From NCBI GenBank assembly GCA_964017965.1, contig CAXHNV010000003.1, positions 62,001-126,000 of the forward strand: a stretch of 64,000 nucleotides of DNA. Direction: 5' to 3'. Below the pieces are notes generated by a model. That model was not told the origin of the DNA. It worked only from the letters and a program-made list of their open reading frames with translations, and ran no database searches. This document shows, piece by piece, positions 25,418 to 35,479 of this stretch. Source of the DNA: UBA2883 sp964017965 (GTDB lineage: Bacteria; Cyanobacteriota; Vampirovibrionia; Gastranaerophilales; Gastranaerophilaceae). A program made the translations under genes and the position numbers. Positions within the stretch are counted from its first letter, which is position 1. Every line of letters begins with the position of its first letter.

Positions 25418-26941
25418 CTATTCCTCCGAACGATATTGTAAAGCTTGTGAAAGGTGAACAGGTTGAATGTTTTCTGAGCCTGCTAAATCAGCGATAGTTC
25501 TTGCAAGTTTAAGGATTCTTGAATATTTTCTGCCTGAGAGTTTATAAGTGTTGGCCGCCATTTTCATCAGAGTTTGAGATTCTTTATCGAGTTTGCAATA
25601 TTTTTCAACCATATTGGATGTGAGTTCTGAATTGGTGAAAATTCCCGTACCTTTATACCTTTGAGCTTGAATTTTGCGAGCTTTAACAACACGTTTTCTG
25701 ATTTCAGAGGACGGTTCACTTTTTTCGTTTATATTCAACAGTTCATCAGTTGTTAGTCTTGGAATATTGATAATTAAATCGATTCTATCGAGCAACGGTC
25801 CTGAAAGTCTTGCACGATACCTTTGGATTTGAACATCCGTACAGGTACAGTGTTTTTCAATATCACCTAAGAATCCGCAAGGACAAGGGTTCATTGCACC
25901 TATTAACATAAATTGAGCGGGGTATGATACTGAAAACTTCGCTCTTGAGATAGTAATCTTACCGTCTTCAAGCGGTTGTCTTAGGGTTTCGAGTACATTT
26001 CTCGGGAACTCTACCATTTCATCAAGGAACAATACCCCTCTATGAGCGAGGGTAATCTCTCCGGGTTTTGGATTTGAACTTCCGCCTATAATCCCGATAG
26101 CTGATGCTGTATGGTGTATCGGTCTGAAAGGTCGTTTTGTCAACAAAGGTTTGTCGCTTGATAACAGCCCGCTTATACTGTAAATTTTGGTTATCTCGAT
26201 TGCTTCTTCAAGTTCCATAGGCGGTAAGATTGAAGCAAAACATTTTGCCATAAGGGTTTTACCTGAACCGGGTGTGCCTGACATTAAAAGGTTGTGTCCG
26301 CCTGCAGCTGCAATCTCCATTGCGCGTTTAGCTTTTTGTTGACCTTTCACATCTTTAAAATCGTACTGATATTCTTCGTTAAGGTCACTGTTCAAATACT
26401 CTTGAATATCAATTTTGGTTGGCGTTATAGGATTATTTGTGAAATGGTTTACAACATCACTAAGGTGTTCTGCTCCGTAAATAGTGACATCTTGAACAAT
26501 CGCAGCTTCTTTTGCGTTTTCAGCAGGTACAAAAACTGATGTGACTCCTGTATCTTTAAGACCTGCAACGATAGGTAAAACTCCGTGAATGCCACGTAAT
26601 GAACCGTCTAACGATAGTTCGCCGATGAATGCTATCTTTTCAACTTTTTCATTTGCAATAACGCCCTCTTCCTGCAAGATTCCGACAGCCATCGGCAAAT
26701 CAAAGAATGTGCCTTCTTTTTTTATGTCTGCAGGTGCAAGGTTAATGATGACTTTGCCTTTAGGGAATGTATAACCAGAGTTTTTGATAGCAGAGCGGAT
26801 TCTTTCTTTTGATTCTGAAACCGCATTATCAGGTAAGCCTACGATACTAATACTCGGTAAAGAATTGATTACGTCTACTTCCACTTCTATCTTATGAGCG
26901 TTTAGCCCTATTGTTGTTCCGGTAATTGTTTTGCAAACCAT
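25418..26941 (-). CDS. comM: YifB/ComM-family Mg-chelatase-like AAA+ ATPase
   Basis: The 507-residue protein has an N-terminal ChlI/Lon-protease-like domain (GLNAHKIEVEVDVINSLPSI), a Walker A GTPGSGKT near residue 220, a Mg-chelatase core with LFLDEMVEF, and a C-terminal helical domain including the four-cysteine CPCGFLGD...CTC segment. ComM is a hexameric helicase that extends heteroduplex during natural transformation. Its presence hints at competence, although no uptake genes are in the window. Confidence 0.94.
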   Translation of the reverse strand: MVCKTITGTTIGLNAHKIEVEVDVINSLPSISIVGLPDNAVSESKERIRSAIKNSGYTFPKGKVIINLAPADIKKEGTFFDLPMAVGILQEEGVIANEKVEKIAFIGELSLDGSLRGIHGVLPIVAGLKDTGVTSVFVPAENAKEAAIVQDVTIYGAEHLSDVVNHFTNNPITPTKIDIQEYLNSDLNEEYQYDFKDVKGQQKAKRAMEIAAAGGHNLLMSGTPGSGKTLMAKCFASILPPMELEEAIEITKIYSISGLLSSDKPLLTKRPFRPIHHTASAIGIIGGSSNPKPGEITLAHRGVLFLDEMVEFPRNVLETLRQPLEDGKITISRAKFSVSYPAQFMLIGAMNPCPCGFLGDIEKHCTCTDVQIQRYRARLSGPLLDRIDLIINIPRLTTDELLNINEKSEPSSEIRKRVVKARKIQAQRYKGTGIFTNSELTSNMVEKYCKLDKESQTLMKMAANTYKLSGRKYSRILKLARTIADLAGSENIQPVHLSQALQYRSEE

Positions 26942-26968
26942 AGCTCAATTATAGTATAAATATGGTTT

Positions 26969-28615
26969 TTATACCATTTTTTCAAGAGCTTGTTTGATAT
27001 CGTTAATTTCTTTATCCCAGAAAACGTGGTCTTCTTGTTTAAATAATCTCATAGAATCGTACCACAGTGTTGTTTTATCATCATCAAACCAGCGCCAATC
27101 CGGGCAATATGGAATTAGCATAAATGTTTTTGCACCCATAGCACCACCCAGGTGTGCAACTGATGTATCTACTGTTATTACAACATCAAGGTTTTTTATA
27201 GCGGCTGCCGTATCATCAAAATCAATCAAATCTTTGCCGATATCAATTATATTAGGGTATTTTTTGTAATCGTCTAAAACCGGTTTATATTGCAATGAAT
27301 AGAACTGTACATTATCCATTTTTAACAGTTCGTCAAACACAGATATGTGCAGGGTTCTATTGAGTTGTTCTCTTATACCGGCTGAACCTGCTTCCCAGCA
27401 TAGACCGACTTTTAGTTTATCAGTGTTAAAGTATTTTTCTTTGTATTCAAGTACCTTCTTTTCATCTGCGCATAAATAGCCTTCTGACAGTGGAAATTTG
27501 GTCTCCATTTTCAATGTATAAGGCAAGTTTGACATAATAGTAGATTTATCGGCACGGGGTAATCCTTTTTTATGTTTGATAAATTTTAGTTTTTTGTATT
27601 TTTTAAACGAGCGTTTAAATAATGTTAATAATCCGGGATGTACGCTTATTTTTATTTCTTTAAAGTATTTTTCTAAGAAAGGATAGTATCTCGAAAACAT
27701 CAAGCAATCACCTATACCCTGATCGCTGTATACGTGTAAAGTTTCAGCTTTGCAAGCTTTGCCGTTCCAGAGGTATTTTAGTCTTTTAACAGGTTCATCG
27801 GTATCTTTGTATGAATCTTTCATTGAATAGTATTTGAATCCCTGTTTTATTTTTCTTTGACAGAAATAAATTGTGGCAAGGATAAAACAGCTGTTAGCGC
27901 TTAATCCTACGGCTTTTATAACTTTTTTAATATAATACAATGCTTTTTTACGTTCTTTTATTTTGTTATAGCTGATTGCAAGGTTATAGTAGGCAGATAT
28001 TTTATCGCCGTATTTCATTGCGGTTTTATAACATTTTTGGGCGGAGATTTCATCATGGAAGATAACTTCCTGAACGAGCCCCTGTCTTAACCAGCTTTGA
28101 GAGAATTTGGGGTGTGCTGACAAAAGCTGTTGAGAAACTTTTATTGCTTCATTTAGGTTACCTGTATAAATGCAAGCATAAACGAGCGCGGACATAATGT
28201 CTTTATTGAGCGGGAATAATGAATTTGCTCGTTGTCCGAGTTCATAAGCTTTTGCGTATATTCTGAGTTCAATCAAAGAGTTGATAAATTTTTCGTAGAC
28301 TTCGTAATTTTTGGTTGTTGTAATTACTCTGTCAAAGTAGTCGCAGGCTTTTCTGAACTCGCCTAAGTTATACATTACAAATCCGAGTGCCTCTATTGTA
28401 GTCGGGTTATTTGGTTTTATTTTATTTGCTTTGGTTAGGGTTCTTTTTGCAAGGTTTAATTCACCGATATTGAGGTACAAAAGACCTAGTAATGACAAGG
28501 CTGTCGGGTTGTTTTTATCTTGTTTAAGAATATCAAGGTAAATTTTACCTGCTGCATTAAAGTCTTTTTCTTGTGTTAGCGCTATTGCTTTTTTTACCTG
28601 CGTAACTATATCCAT
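26969..28615 (-). CDS. TPR protein with a C-terminal glycosyltransferase-9-like domain
   Basis: The N-terminal 270 residues are tandem tetratricopeptide repeats (for example ALSLLGLLYLNIGELNLAKR). The C-terminal half is a heptosyltransferase-like fold with YSDQGIGDCLMFSRY, VGLCWEAGSAGI and VDTSVAHLGGAMG. Such fusions modify surface structures, including glycoproteins. The start is taken at the ATG 28615; a TTG at 28651 is weaker. The leader may include the structured RNA candidate just upstream. Confidence 0.85.
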   Translation of the reverse strand: MDIVTQVKKAIALTQEKDFNAAGKIYLDILKQDKNNPTALSLLGLLYLNIGELNLAKRTLTKANKIKPNNPTTIEALGFVMYNLGEFRKACDYFDRVITTTKNYEVYEKFINSLIELRIYAKAYELGQRANSLFPLNKDIMSALVYACIYTGNLNEAIKVSQQLLSAHPKFSQSWLRQGLVQEVIFHDEISAQKCYKTAMKYGDKISAYYNLAISYNKIKERKKALYYIKKVIKAVGLSANSCFILATIYFCQRKIKQGFKYYSMKDSYKDTDEPVKRLKYLWNGKACKAETLHVYSDQGIGDCLMFSRYYPFLEKYFKEIKISVHPGLLTLFKRSFKKYKKLKFIKHKKGLPRADKSTIMSNLPYTLKMETKFPLSEGYLCADEKKVLEYKEKYFNTDKLKVGLCWEAGSAGIREQLNRTLHISVFDELLKMDNVQFYSLQYKPVLDDYKKYPNIIDIGKDLIDFDDTAAAIKNLDVVITVDTSVAHLGGAMGAKTFMLIPYCPDWRWFDDDKTTLWYDSMRLFKQEDHVFWDKEINDIKQALEKMV

Positions 28616-28677
28616 AAACCATATTTTACTTGTTCGATTTGATTTAGTCAATCAATCATAACAAGGATTTTCTCCAA

Positions 28678-28822
28678 AATTAAAGCCCGAAGATTGTTCT
28701 TCAGGCTAGTTTGTTCTTTTCGTTGTTTTTGGTAATTCCCTACAATTCCAACGTGTTTTGGTTAAGCAGATACCTCGCCTGTCGTCCTGACTTGAGGATT
28801 ATTCTCTGCCTTCTTTACATGG
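28678..28822 (-). ncRNA. Candidate structured RNA or leader with its own promoter and terminator
   Basis: On the minus strand TTGACT (28853-28848) and TAAAAG (28831-28826) lie 16 bases apart, a plausible sigma-70 promoter. The transcript would contain nested pairing: GGCAGA with TCTGCT, then CCTC with GAGG inside. It ends in a hairpin at 28684-28707 (AGCC-GAAGA paired with TCTTC-GGCT) followed by TTTAATTTT, which looks like an intrinsic terminator. No reading frame of note is inside. It lies about 60 bases upstream of the TPR-glycosyltransferase gene, so it could be a separate small RNA or an attenuator. It does not match the 6S, SRP or T-box patterns I know. Confidence 0.4.
28684..28707 (-). 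terminator. Intrinsic terminator of the RNA candidate
   Basis: Minus-strand hairpin AGCCTGAAGA...TCTTCGGGCT with a short loop, followed by TTTAATTTT. It points away from any coding end, so it must end a leader or a small RNA. Confidence 0.6.
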
Positions 28823-29008
28823 AATCTTTTAATGATATTTTTCTTAAAGTCAACATTATTAACGTAATAGTAATATGAAGTCTTTAATCAATCTAAACGG
28901 ATTTCATCTATATGGAGGAGATGACCTCCTACTAAAGTACTAAAATGAGCTTTCAATCGTTGTAGAATTGCAAAATTTATTATAGACTGTTTGTGGAGAT
29001 TTATAATT

Positions 29009-30565
29009 ATGAAGTTACTCATTTACCTATTATTTATTTATTTAACAGTTTACACAGCTTATTATCTGGCATTAGTTTACAGCGGTTTAAGCCACAAAAA
29101 ACGTAAAGACCGTGATGCTAATATTAAGAAAAACAATTTGTGCGTTGTTGTTTATTCACACAACAACAAAGCTACTATTGAAAATCTGGTTAAGCAGCTT
29201 AAGAACCAGACTTATCCGAAGAACAATTACACAATTCAGGTTGTGTTGGATAACTGTACTGATGAATCAGAGATACTTTTTCAGGGTGATTTAGATGTTA
29301 CGGTTATGAATATCAAAAATGTTGATACGATTGGAAAAGAACAGGCGTTTTCTATTCTGGCAGAAAAATATTTACCGATTAGAGATTTGGACGCTTATGT
29401 ATTCCTTGATGCTAAGTATTATGTTAACGAAGATTTCTTAGAAAGAATCAATGAATCTTTACAGGAAGTAGACGCTATAACAGGCGCTACGACTCTTATT
29501 TGTAATAGCGAATTATCGTTTGTTGATAACATTAAATACTCTTATAACCAGTATAAAAACAATTTTATTTTCAAATCACGTGCTTTATTGGGGTTAAACA
29601 ATTCTGTTAACTCTGATATTCTGGCTATTAAAAAGACCGTTTTGGATTCTGTTAATGATTTGAGGATAAAGACAACGGATGATGAATTGAGACTGACAAT
29701 GTCATTATCCGAAATGGGTTATAAATGTGGTTATAATAGCAATGTTAAAGTTTATCTGGGTATCAATGATTATGATTTAAAGATTCCTTCTTTGACTACC
29801 AGAGTAAACTTATTCTTCCACATGCTTAAGGATATTAAGTTCTCTAATATTGTTCATACGGAACTTATCACGTCGTTGATTTATCCTAACTGCTTAACTT
29901 TGGCGTTGGGTTATGCACTGTTGTTTAAGTGCGCTTTCTATTCAACGTGGTTAAATTGTTATCTTATCGGTGCTGAGATTGCGCTGTTCTTAATCGGATT
30001 CTGTGCAAGTTTATTGCATGCTAAGATACATTCTAAGGAACATTTATACTTGTTCTTGTATCCTGTGTATGCTTTTTGCAGAGTAGTTTACAATATTCCG
30101 TTCTTGAGATTTATCAGAGATAAGGTTTTGAATACGGGTGATTCTGTTTCTGTTCAAAAATTGAATGTGCATGTTAATGTATTTGACGGTAAGAAATATT
30201 ATCCTTGCAGATTGGAGATTGTTTCCGAATCAGGATTATCAAGGGTTATATTTATCAATAAGAAGAAAAAATACAGAACTAAGAACCATTTGAGAGTGGT
30301 TGACGCTATTAGAGAAATCTCTGAAAAGCTCGAAGGTTATGGTTATACATTATTGCTTTGTCAATGTTGTAAGTATTTTAAATCTAATGTTGACGGTACC
30401 GTGAATCAGGTTAAGGGTTTCTGTGAATACCATTTTTCAAACAGAACTCCTGGCGATATCCTTTCAACAGTGCTCTGGAACTATTGCGATGCGTTTGAGA
30501 AAATGAATGTTGTTAGCCTTTTAGACGCTATTGCTTCAAAGCAGAAGGAAGATTCTAAGCAATAA
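29009..30565 (+). CDS. Membrane-anchored family 2 glycosyltransferase
   Basis: An N-terminal membrane helix precedes a GT2 domain (about 35-250) with VVVYSHNNKATIENLVKQL and VVLDNCTDES, and a later TTDDELRL; the acidic residue in VFLDAKYYV stands where the DxD metal site is usual. Two or three membrane helices follow at about 285-350, then a 150-residue cytoplasmic tail. The arrangement resembles processive polysaccharide synthases. The start at 29009 has GTGGAG upstream. Its stop overlaps the hemW start (TAATG). Confidence 0.85.
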   Translation: MKLLIYLLFIYLTVYTAYYLALVYSGLSHKKRKDRDANIKKNNLCVVVYSHNNKATIENLVKQLKNQTYPKNNYTIQVVLDNCTDESEILFQGDLDVTVMNIKNVDTIGKEQAFSILAEKYLPIRDLDAYVFLDAKYYVNEDFLERINESLQEVDAITGATTLICNSELSFVDNIKYSYNQYKNNFIFKSRALLGLNNSVNSDILAIKKTVLDSVNDLRIKTTDDELRLTMSLSEMGYKCGYNSNVKVYLGINDYDLKIPSLTTRVNLFFHMLKDIKFSNIVHTELITSLIYPNCLTLALGYALLFKCAFYSTWLNCYLIGAEIALFLIGFCASLLHAKIHSKEHLYLFLYPVYAFCRVVYNIPFLRFIRDKVLNTGDSVSVQKLNVHVNVFDGKKYYPCRLEIVSESGLSRVIFINKKKKYRTKNHLRVVDAIREISEKLEGYGYTLLLCQCCKYFKSNVDGTVNQVKGFCEYHFSNRTPGDILSTVLWNYCDAFEKMNVVSLLDAIASKQKEDSKQ

Positions 30566-31659
30566 TGACTCAATCGGTTTATATCCATATCCCGTTTTGC
30601 GTGAAGAAATGCAAATACTGTTCTTTTGTGTCGTTTGAGAGTTTGCAGAATAGAAAAGGGTATTTGTATTCACTTCTCAAAGAGATTGACTATTATTATA
30701 GGGGCGAAGCCTTAAAGACGTTTTATGTCGGCGGCGGTACGCCATCTGTTATGAGTGTTGATGAGATTGGGAAGATTGTTCGTAAGTTTGAGTTTGAGTC
30801 TGATTGTGAGAGGACGATTGAACTTAACCCTAATGATGTTACTGATGAATTAGCACGAGGACTTAATATCCTCGGGTTTAACCGTGTGAGTTTGGGTGCT
30901 CAGAGTTTTGATGATGAGATACTTGAGGCGATAGGTCGCAGACATAAGGCTGATGAGGTTGTTAGAGCTGTTGAGATTTTAAAAAATAACGGATTTAAAA
31001 ATATTAGTTTAGATTTGATTTATGGATTGCCAAATCAGACTTTAGACGGGTTTGAGAGAGATTTGAGACGTATTTTTGAGCTTGATGTTCAGCATATATC
31101 TTTGTACGGGTTAAAGATTGATGAGGGCTCATATTTTTATGAGCATGAACCTGAGGGATTGCCGGATGATGATGTTCAGGCCGATATGTATCTGCTTGCC
31201 AATCGATTAGTCAGAGAGAACGGGTTTGAGCATTATGAGGTTAGTAACTATGCTAAAGCAGGTTTTAATTCTCGTCATAATACAAACTACTGGCGCTGTG
31301 GTGAATATTATGGGTTCGGGTTGTCTGCTCACGGGTATGAGGACGGAGTAAGATATTCTAATACTTCTAATTTATCTGAGTATATGAACAATCCTGTTTT
31401 ACACGAATACGGTGAGTTTTTGACGGTGCAAAAACAGTTGGAAGAGAGAATCTTTTTAGGATTCAGGCTTGAAGAAGGGATTGATGTAGGACAAATTAAC
31501 AATGATTTTAATATCGATTTTGAGGATAGGTTTTCAGAGGTATTGCGAAAATATTCCGATTATTTTATAAAGACGGATAAGGGCTATAAGTTATCGAACG
31601 ACAATAATAAAAACGGGTTTTTAATTAGTAATATTATACTGTCTGATTTTTTATTATAG
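30565..31659 (+). CDS. hemW: Radical SAM haem chaperone HemW-like protein
   Basis: The 364-residue protein begins YIHIPFCVKKCKYCSF, the CxxxCxxC iron-sulfur motif of the HemN/HemW family. GGGTPS, LGAQSFDDEIL and the C-terminal HemN domain follow. HemW lacks the extra N-terminal region of true coproporphyrinogen dehydrogenase, and that region is absent here, so HemW is the better name. It is coupled to the glycosyltransferase gene by a one-base overlap. Confidence 0.93.
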   Translation: MTQSVYIHIPFCVKKCKYCSFVSFESLQNRKGYLYSLLKEIDYYYRGEALKTFYVGGGTPSVMSVDEIGKIVRKFEFESDCERTIELNPNDVTDELARGLNILGFNRVSLGAQSFDDEILEAIGRRHKADEVVRAVEILKNNGFKNISLDLIYGLPNQTLDGFERDLRRIFELDVQHISLYGLKIDEGSYFYEHEPEGLPDDDVQADMYLLANRLVRENGFEHYEVSNYAKAGFNSRHNTNYWRCGEYYGFGLSAHGYEDGVRYSNTSNLSEYMNNPVLHEYGEFLTVQKQLEERIFLGFRLEEGIDVGQINNDFNIDFEDRFSEVLRKYSDYFIKTDKGYKLSNDNNKNGFLISNIILSDFLL

Positions 31660-31703
31660 GAGTATAATATATTATATAAATCAGAAAAATGAGGGTTAAA
31701 GAT

Positions 31704-32435
31704 ATGGATAAGCAAACAGCGGTTATTATACCGGCAAGATACGGTTCAAGCAGATTACAAGGTAAACCATTGATAGAAGTTGGCGGAAAGCCTATTATTC
31801 AATGGGTGTTTGAAAAAGCTGTTCAAGCTACTTTAGCTGACAGAGTAATAATTGCAACCGATAATGAAAAGATATATGAAACGGCGCTTATGTTCGGTGC
31901 AGAAGCTGAGATGACGCTTGAAAGCCACAATAGCGGCAGTGACAGAATTGCTGAAGTTGTTGCTCGTCACCCTGAAATTGCTTATATAGTTAATCTTCAA
32001 GGTGATGAACCTATGATTGACCCTGAGAACATCGATAAGGTTATCAGACTTGTTAAAGATGACGATACAGCGGATGTTTCTACTCTTATCACCGAAATAA
32101 AAGATATGAAAGAAGTTGATAACCCTAACCTCGTAAAATGTGTTTACGATAACAATAACTATGCATTATATTTTTCCCGCTCAAAGATTCCGTTTGAAAG
32201 AAACGCCGGTCACTCTAAGTTCTACGGTCATATCGGTATTTACGGCTATAAACGTGACGCGCTTTTTGCTATGACACAGGCTAATCAAACTTCATTAGAG
32301 TTAACAGAAAGCTTGGAACAGCTACGTGTGCTTCAAATGGGTATGAGAATCAAGGTTGATTTTGTTGAAAATAAACCTATCGGTATCGATACAATCGAAG
32401 ACTTGAACAACTTTAAAGCAAAGGTTATGGCATAA
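31704..32435 (+). CDS. kdsB: 3-deoxy-manno-octulosonate cytidylyltransferase
   Basis: This enzyme activates Kdo with CTP for lipopolysaccharide core synthesis. The 243-residue protein has the signature IIPARYGSSRLQGKPL, then NLQGDEPMI and the C-terminal ESLEQLRVLQMG. It is good evidence for an outer membrane. The ATG at 31704 follows GAGGG. The next gene starts in its stop codon (TAATG). Confidence 0.95.
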   Translation: MDKQTAVIIPARYGSSRLQGKPLIEVGGKPIIQWVFEKAVQATLADRVIIATDNEKIYETALMFGAEAEMTLESHNSGSDRIAEVVARHPEIAYIVNLQGDEPMIDPENIDKVIRLVKDDDTADVSTLITEIKDMKEVDNPNLVKCVYDNNNYALYFSRSKIPFERNAGHSKFYGHIGIYGYKRDALFAMTQANQTSLELTESLEQLRVLQMGMRIKVDFVENKPIGIDTIEDLNNFKAKVMA

Positions 32436-33976
32436 TGCAAGATAAAGAATATATTCAATTACGTGATGAGTTTTGTAGTGAACTTGAACCAAAAAGCCTA
32501 AAAACCAGTATCGATTGTTGGAACTTCTATATTAACAGCACTCCTGAAAATATGCAAAAATACCAGACTTCACAGGATGAAGTCTATGCGTTATACAAAG
32601 ATGAAGGGTTGTATAACAAGTTCAAATCTATGCAGGTAGAAGATAAACACCTTGCAAAACAGTTGTATGATTTGGTTAAAGATTTTGATGAAGAGCTTAA
32701 TGCTGGCGAACTTAAAAAACAGTTAAGAGATAAAGAAAACGAGATTGCGGCAAAGTTTAATGCTTATGTCCCAAAGATTGACGGTGAAGAGATTAGCAAA
32801 GCTCAGTTGATGAAGATTCTAGAGACTGAAACGGATGTAAACCTGAGAAAGAAAGCGTATGAAGCAAGGGTTAAAGCAGGTGATGTTATAGCTGATGATT
32901 TGGTTGAATTTGTCAAAATGCGTAACGAGTTTGCCAAAACAAAAGGGTATGACAATTTCTTTGAGTATAACCTTAAAGAAACCTATGATGTTGATGCTGA
33001 TTATTTGCAAAAGCTGCTTGATGATGTTTATGAAAACGCTTACGAGATGAACCAAACTCTGCAAGCTGAGAACAAAAAAGAGCTTGCGGATGAATACGGT
33101 ATAAAAGAAGGTGATTTGAGACAATATCATTACGGTTTGTTGTTGAAATCTAACCCTGCAAAAGCGGTTAATGAAGCGCTCAAGACGCCTGAACAGGTAG
33201 TCGAAATTGCAAAAACCACATATAAAAACATGGGCTATGATGTGGACAATATGCCGATTACGCTCGATTTATTCCCTCGTAAAAACAAGAACACACACGG
33301 GTTCTGTTTTGATATCGACGCCGGAAAAGACGCGAGGATTCTTGCTAACCTGACAAATAATACAAACAGTATTGATACATTGTGTCACGAACTCGGACAC
33401 TGTGTGTATCATATCGGGATTGACTCTGAACTGCCGTTTTTTGACAAGTCTTCTTATCCTGCTATGACTGAGGCTGTGGCAATGCTTATGGGTGATTTAC
33501 AGCAGAAAGAAGACATACTCAAAGACATTGTTTCGGAGAATGTTCTTAAGAAATTTAAAGCTAATCATAGAAAGTCAGAAGCGAAGTTTATCAATCGCAG
33601 TATGCTAATTATCAATTTTGAAAAACAGATGTACGAAAACCCTGAACAAGACTTAAAACAGCTCTGGCATGATTTGAGAGTTAAGTATACCGGTGCAAAC
33701 GAGGATGAAGAGCTCAACAACGAGTGGGCGACTATCCCGCATTATTTGTCACATCCGGCATATTATCAAAACTATTTTAGAGCTGATTTGATTAAGGCGC
33801 AGATGTATAAATCTATGCGTGCTGATTTGGGTAATATCACTGAAAACCCTAAAACAGCAGCTTATCTTAATGACAAGCTGTTCAAATACGGTACAAGCAT
33901 GGAAGAATCTGAGCTGATAGAACTGTTTACCGGCTCAAAACTCTCAAGCGAAGCTTTGTGTGATAGCTTAAAATAA
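32435..33976 (+). CDS. M3-family oligopeptidase
   Basis: The 513-residue zinc metallopeptidase carries the HELGHCVYH motif (HExxH) near residue 313 and the downstream EAVAMLMGDL segment that supplies the third ligand. Length and layout fit a short M3 oligoendopeptidase that degrades cytoplasmic peptides. It is translationally coupled to kdsB and meets the SEC-C gene tail to tail, with stops adjacent. Confidence 0.92.
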   Translation: MQDKEYIQLRDEFCSELEPKSLKTSIDCWNFYINSTPENMQKYQTSQDEVYALYKDEGLYNKFKSMQVEDKHLAKQLYDLVKDFDEELNAGELKKQLRDKENEIAAKFNAYVPKIDGEEISKAQLMKILETETDVNLRKKAYEARVKAGDVIADDLVEFVKMRNEFAKTKGYDNFFEYNLKETYDVDADYLQKLLDDVYENAYEMNQTLQAENKKELADEYGIKEGDLRQYHYGLLLKSNPAKAVNEALKTPEQVVEIAKTTYKNMGYDVDNMPITLDLFPRKNKNTHGFCFDIDAGKDARILANLTNNTNSIDTLCHELGHCVYHIGIDSELPFFDKSSYPAMTEAVAMLMGDLQQKEDILKDIVSENVLKKFKANHRKSEAKFINRSMLIINFEKQMYENPEQDLKQLWHDLRVKYTGANEDEELNNEWATIPHYLSHPAYYQNYFRADLIKAQMYKSMRADLGNITENPKTAAYLNDKLFKYGTSMEESELIELFTGSKLSSEALCDSLK

Positions 33977-35272
33977 CTATTTTAAGCAGCAGTTTTTGTA
34001 TTTCTTACCGCTTCCGCATGGACAAGGGTCGTTTCTGCCTACTTTAACGTTTGATGTGTAGATTTGTTCTTGAACGACTTCATCGTTTTGAACGGTGTCT
34101 TCAAGTTCGCTTATCAATTCTATAGATGTTGAGAACACTGTTGAATGATAAAGTACAGATGTTGAAGAATAAATCTTACGTTTTAAATATTCACTTTTGT
34201 ATGTTTCGATAAGGCTGTCTAATGTGTAGTCTTTTTCTAAGACTTCATTGATAACATCCATAAAGTTAGGGTATTTACCTGCGATTCTTCGAATCATTCT
34301 GTCAGATATAGAATCGTTTGTTAGGAAGTAGTTTACACATCCTTTTACGTCTTTAACTTTTGATTTGTCTTCAAAGATTGTACAGAAAGTCTTGTAGAAC
34401 GGTATAGAATAAAGCCCCATTTCACTGTCCATAATGATACCGACATCATACAATTCCGTATGAGAAGAGAATCCGCCAAGAGAGTTTTCTAAGAAGTTAT
34501 CATAATCGTTGTTTAACTCTTGAATAGTGAAGTATTTATACTCATTTAACGGTTTTGTTGCTTCTTCAATATTAAGGTCTTCAATCTTGTCTTCACCGTT
34601 AAGGATTCCGATAACAGTATCAGCGTATCTGTTTGTAGTTATGAACTCATCAGAATTGAATGTTTCTGTGAATTTTTCTGACATAGATTTGATATCAGCT
34701 AAGATTTCGTCTTCTTTTGCTTTGTTGTCTTCATAGACTAACCACGGAGTTTGAACAATCTTCATAATCGCGTATCTGATAGCGTCTTTTACCTTGTCGG
34801 CAGAGAGCATGTTATCGATACCGATTAGATAATATTCGCCTTGATGTTTAAATATTCTTGCTACGATAAATTCGCCGATACCAAGTCCTCTAAAGCTTGT
34901 CATCTTAGTGAGCGAAAGAACATTGTATTGTTTTTCGTTAGTGAGGTTGAATAAGTCAAATCCGTTTTTAAGGATTTTTTCAACTCTAAAGATAGAGTAT
35001 TGAGCTGTTAATAAGCTGTTTGCAACCTCTTTGTTTTTAGGGTTACCGTTATCGTTAAATATTTGTATGACAGATTTAGCGGGTTCACCTAGGTTTCTTT
35101 CAAAAACATACGGTATAAACAATTTCTCCATTTGAGAAGGAGTGGCATTCAGCGCGCTCATAGTTGCTAAATATTCGTGAAAATCGGTTTTTGTCTGTTC
35201 GTTTGATTGAACAAATTCAAACAATTCCTTAATAACATCATTTATATCGTTAAGTTTTTCTATTACTGTCAT
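33977..35272 (-). CDS. SEC-C zinc-motif protein, otherwise unknown
   Basis: The last 22 residues are a textbook SEC-C motif (GRNDPCPCGSGKKYKNCC), which binds zinc as in SecA. The 400 residues before it are soluble, acidic and unassigned. GAGGAG precedes the ATG. The motif often marks proteins associated with translation or secretion, but the role here is not shown. Confidence 0.8.
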   Translation of the reverse strand: MTVIEKLNDINDVIKELFEFVQSNEQTKTDFHEYLATMSALNATPSQMEKLFIPYVFERNLGEPAKSVIQIFNDNGNPKNKEVANSLLTAQYSIFRVEKILKNGFDLFNLTNEKQYNVLSLTKMTSFRGLGIGEFIVARIFKHQGEYYLIGIDNMLSADKVKDAIRYAIMKIVQTPWLVYEDNKAKEDEILADIKSMSEKFTETFNSDEFITTNRYADTVIGILNGEDKIEDLNIEEATKPLNEYKYFTIQELNNDYDNFLENSLGGFSSHTELYDVGIIMDSEMGLYSIPFYKTFCTIFEDKSKVKDVKGCVNYFLTNDSISDRMIRRIAGKYPNFMDVINEVLEKDYTLDSLIETYKSEYLKRKIYSSTSVLYHSTVFSTSIELISELEDTVQNDEVVQEQIYTSNVKVGRNDPCPCGSGKKYKNCCLK

Positions 35273-35479
35273 ATTTCTCCTCGCTTTTAAAATTTTAATA
35301 TATCACAAAGATACAGCAATGAAAAAAATATAACAATAGCCGTACTGAGTAAGCTGAATTCAAATTAGTGTAAAACTTTGTGTAACAATTTTGTAACATG
35401 AAGAAGTGTTAAGCGCAAAAAACTTTTTGTACTGTTTTTTATATATATGTGTGTAGCATATTATATTTAGGAGGTTCGT

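Noticed and set aside
28678..28822. 6S RNA, SRP RNA or T-box leader
   Set aside because: The stem arrangement is too short for 6S RNA, the conserved SRP tip (GGAAG with AGCAGCC) is absent, and there is no TGGNACCGCG T-box motif.
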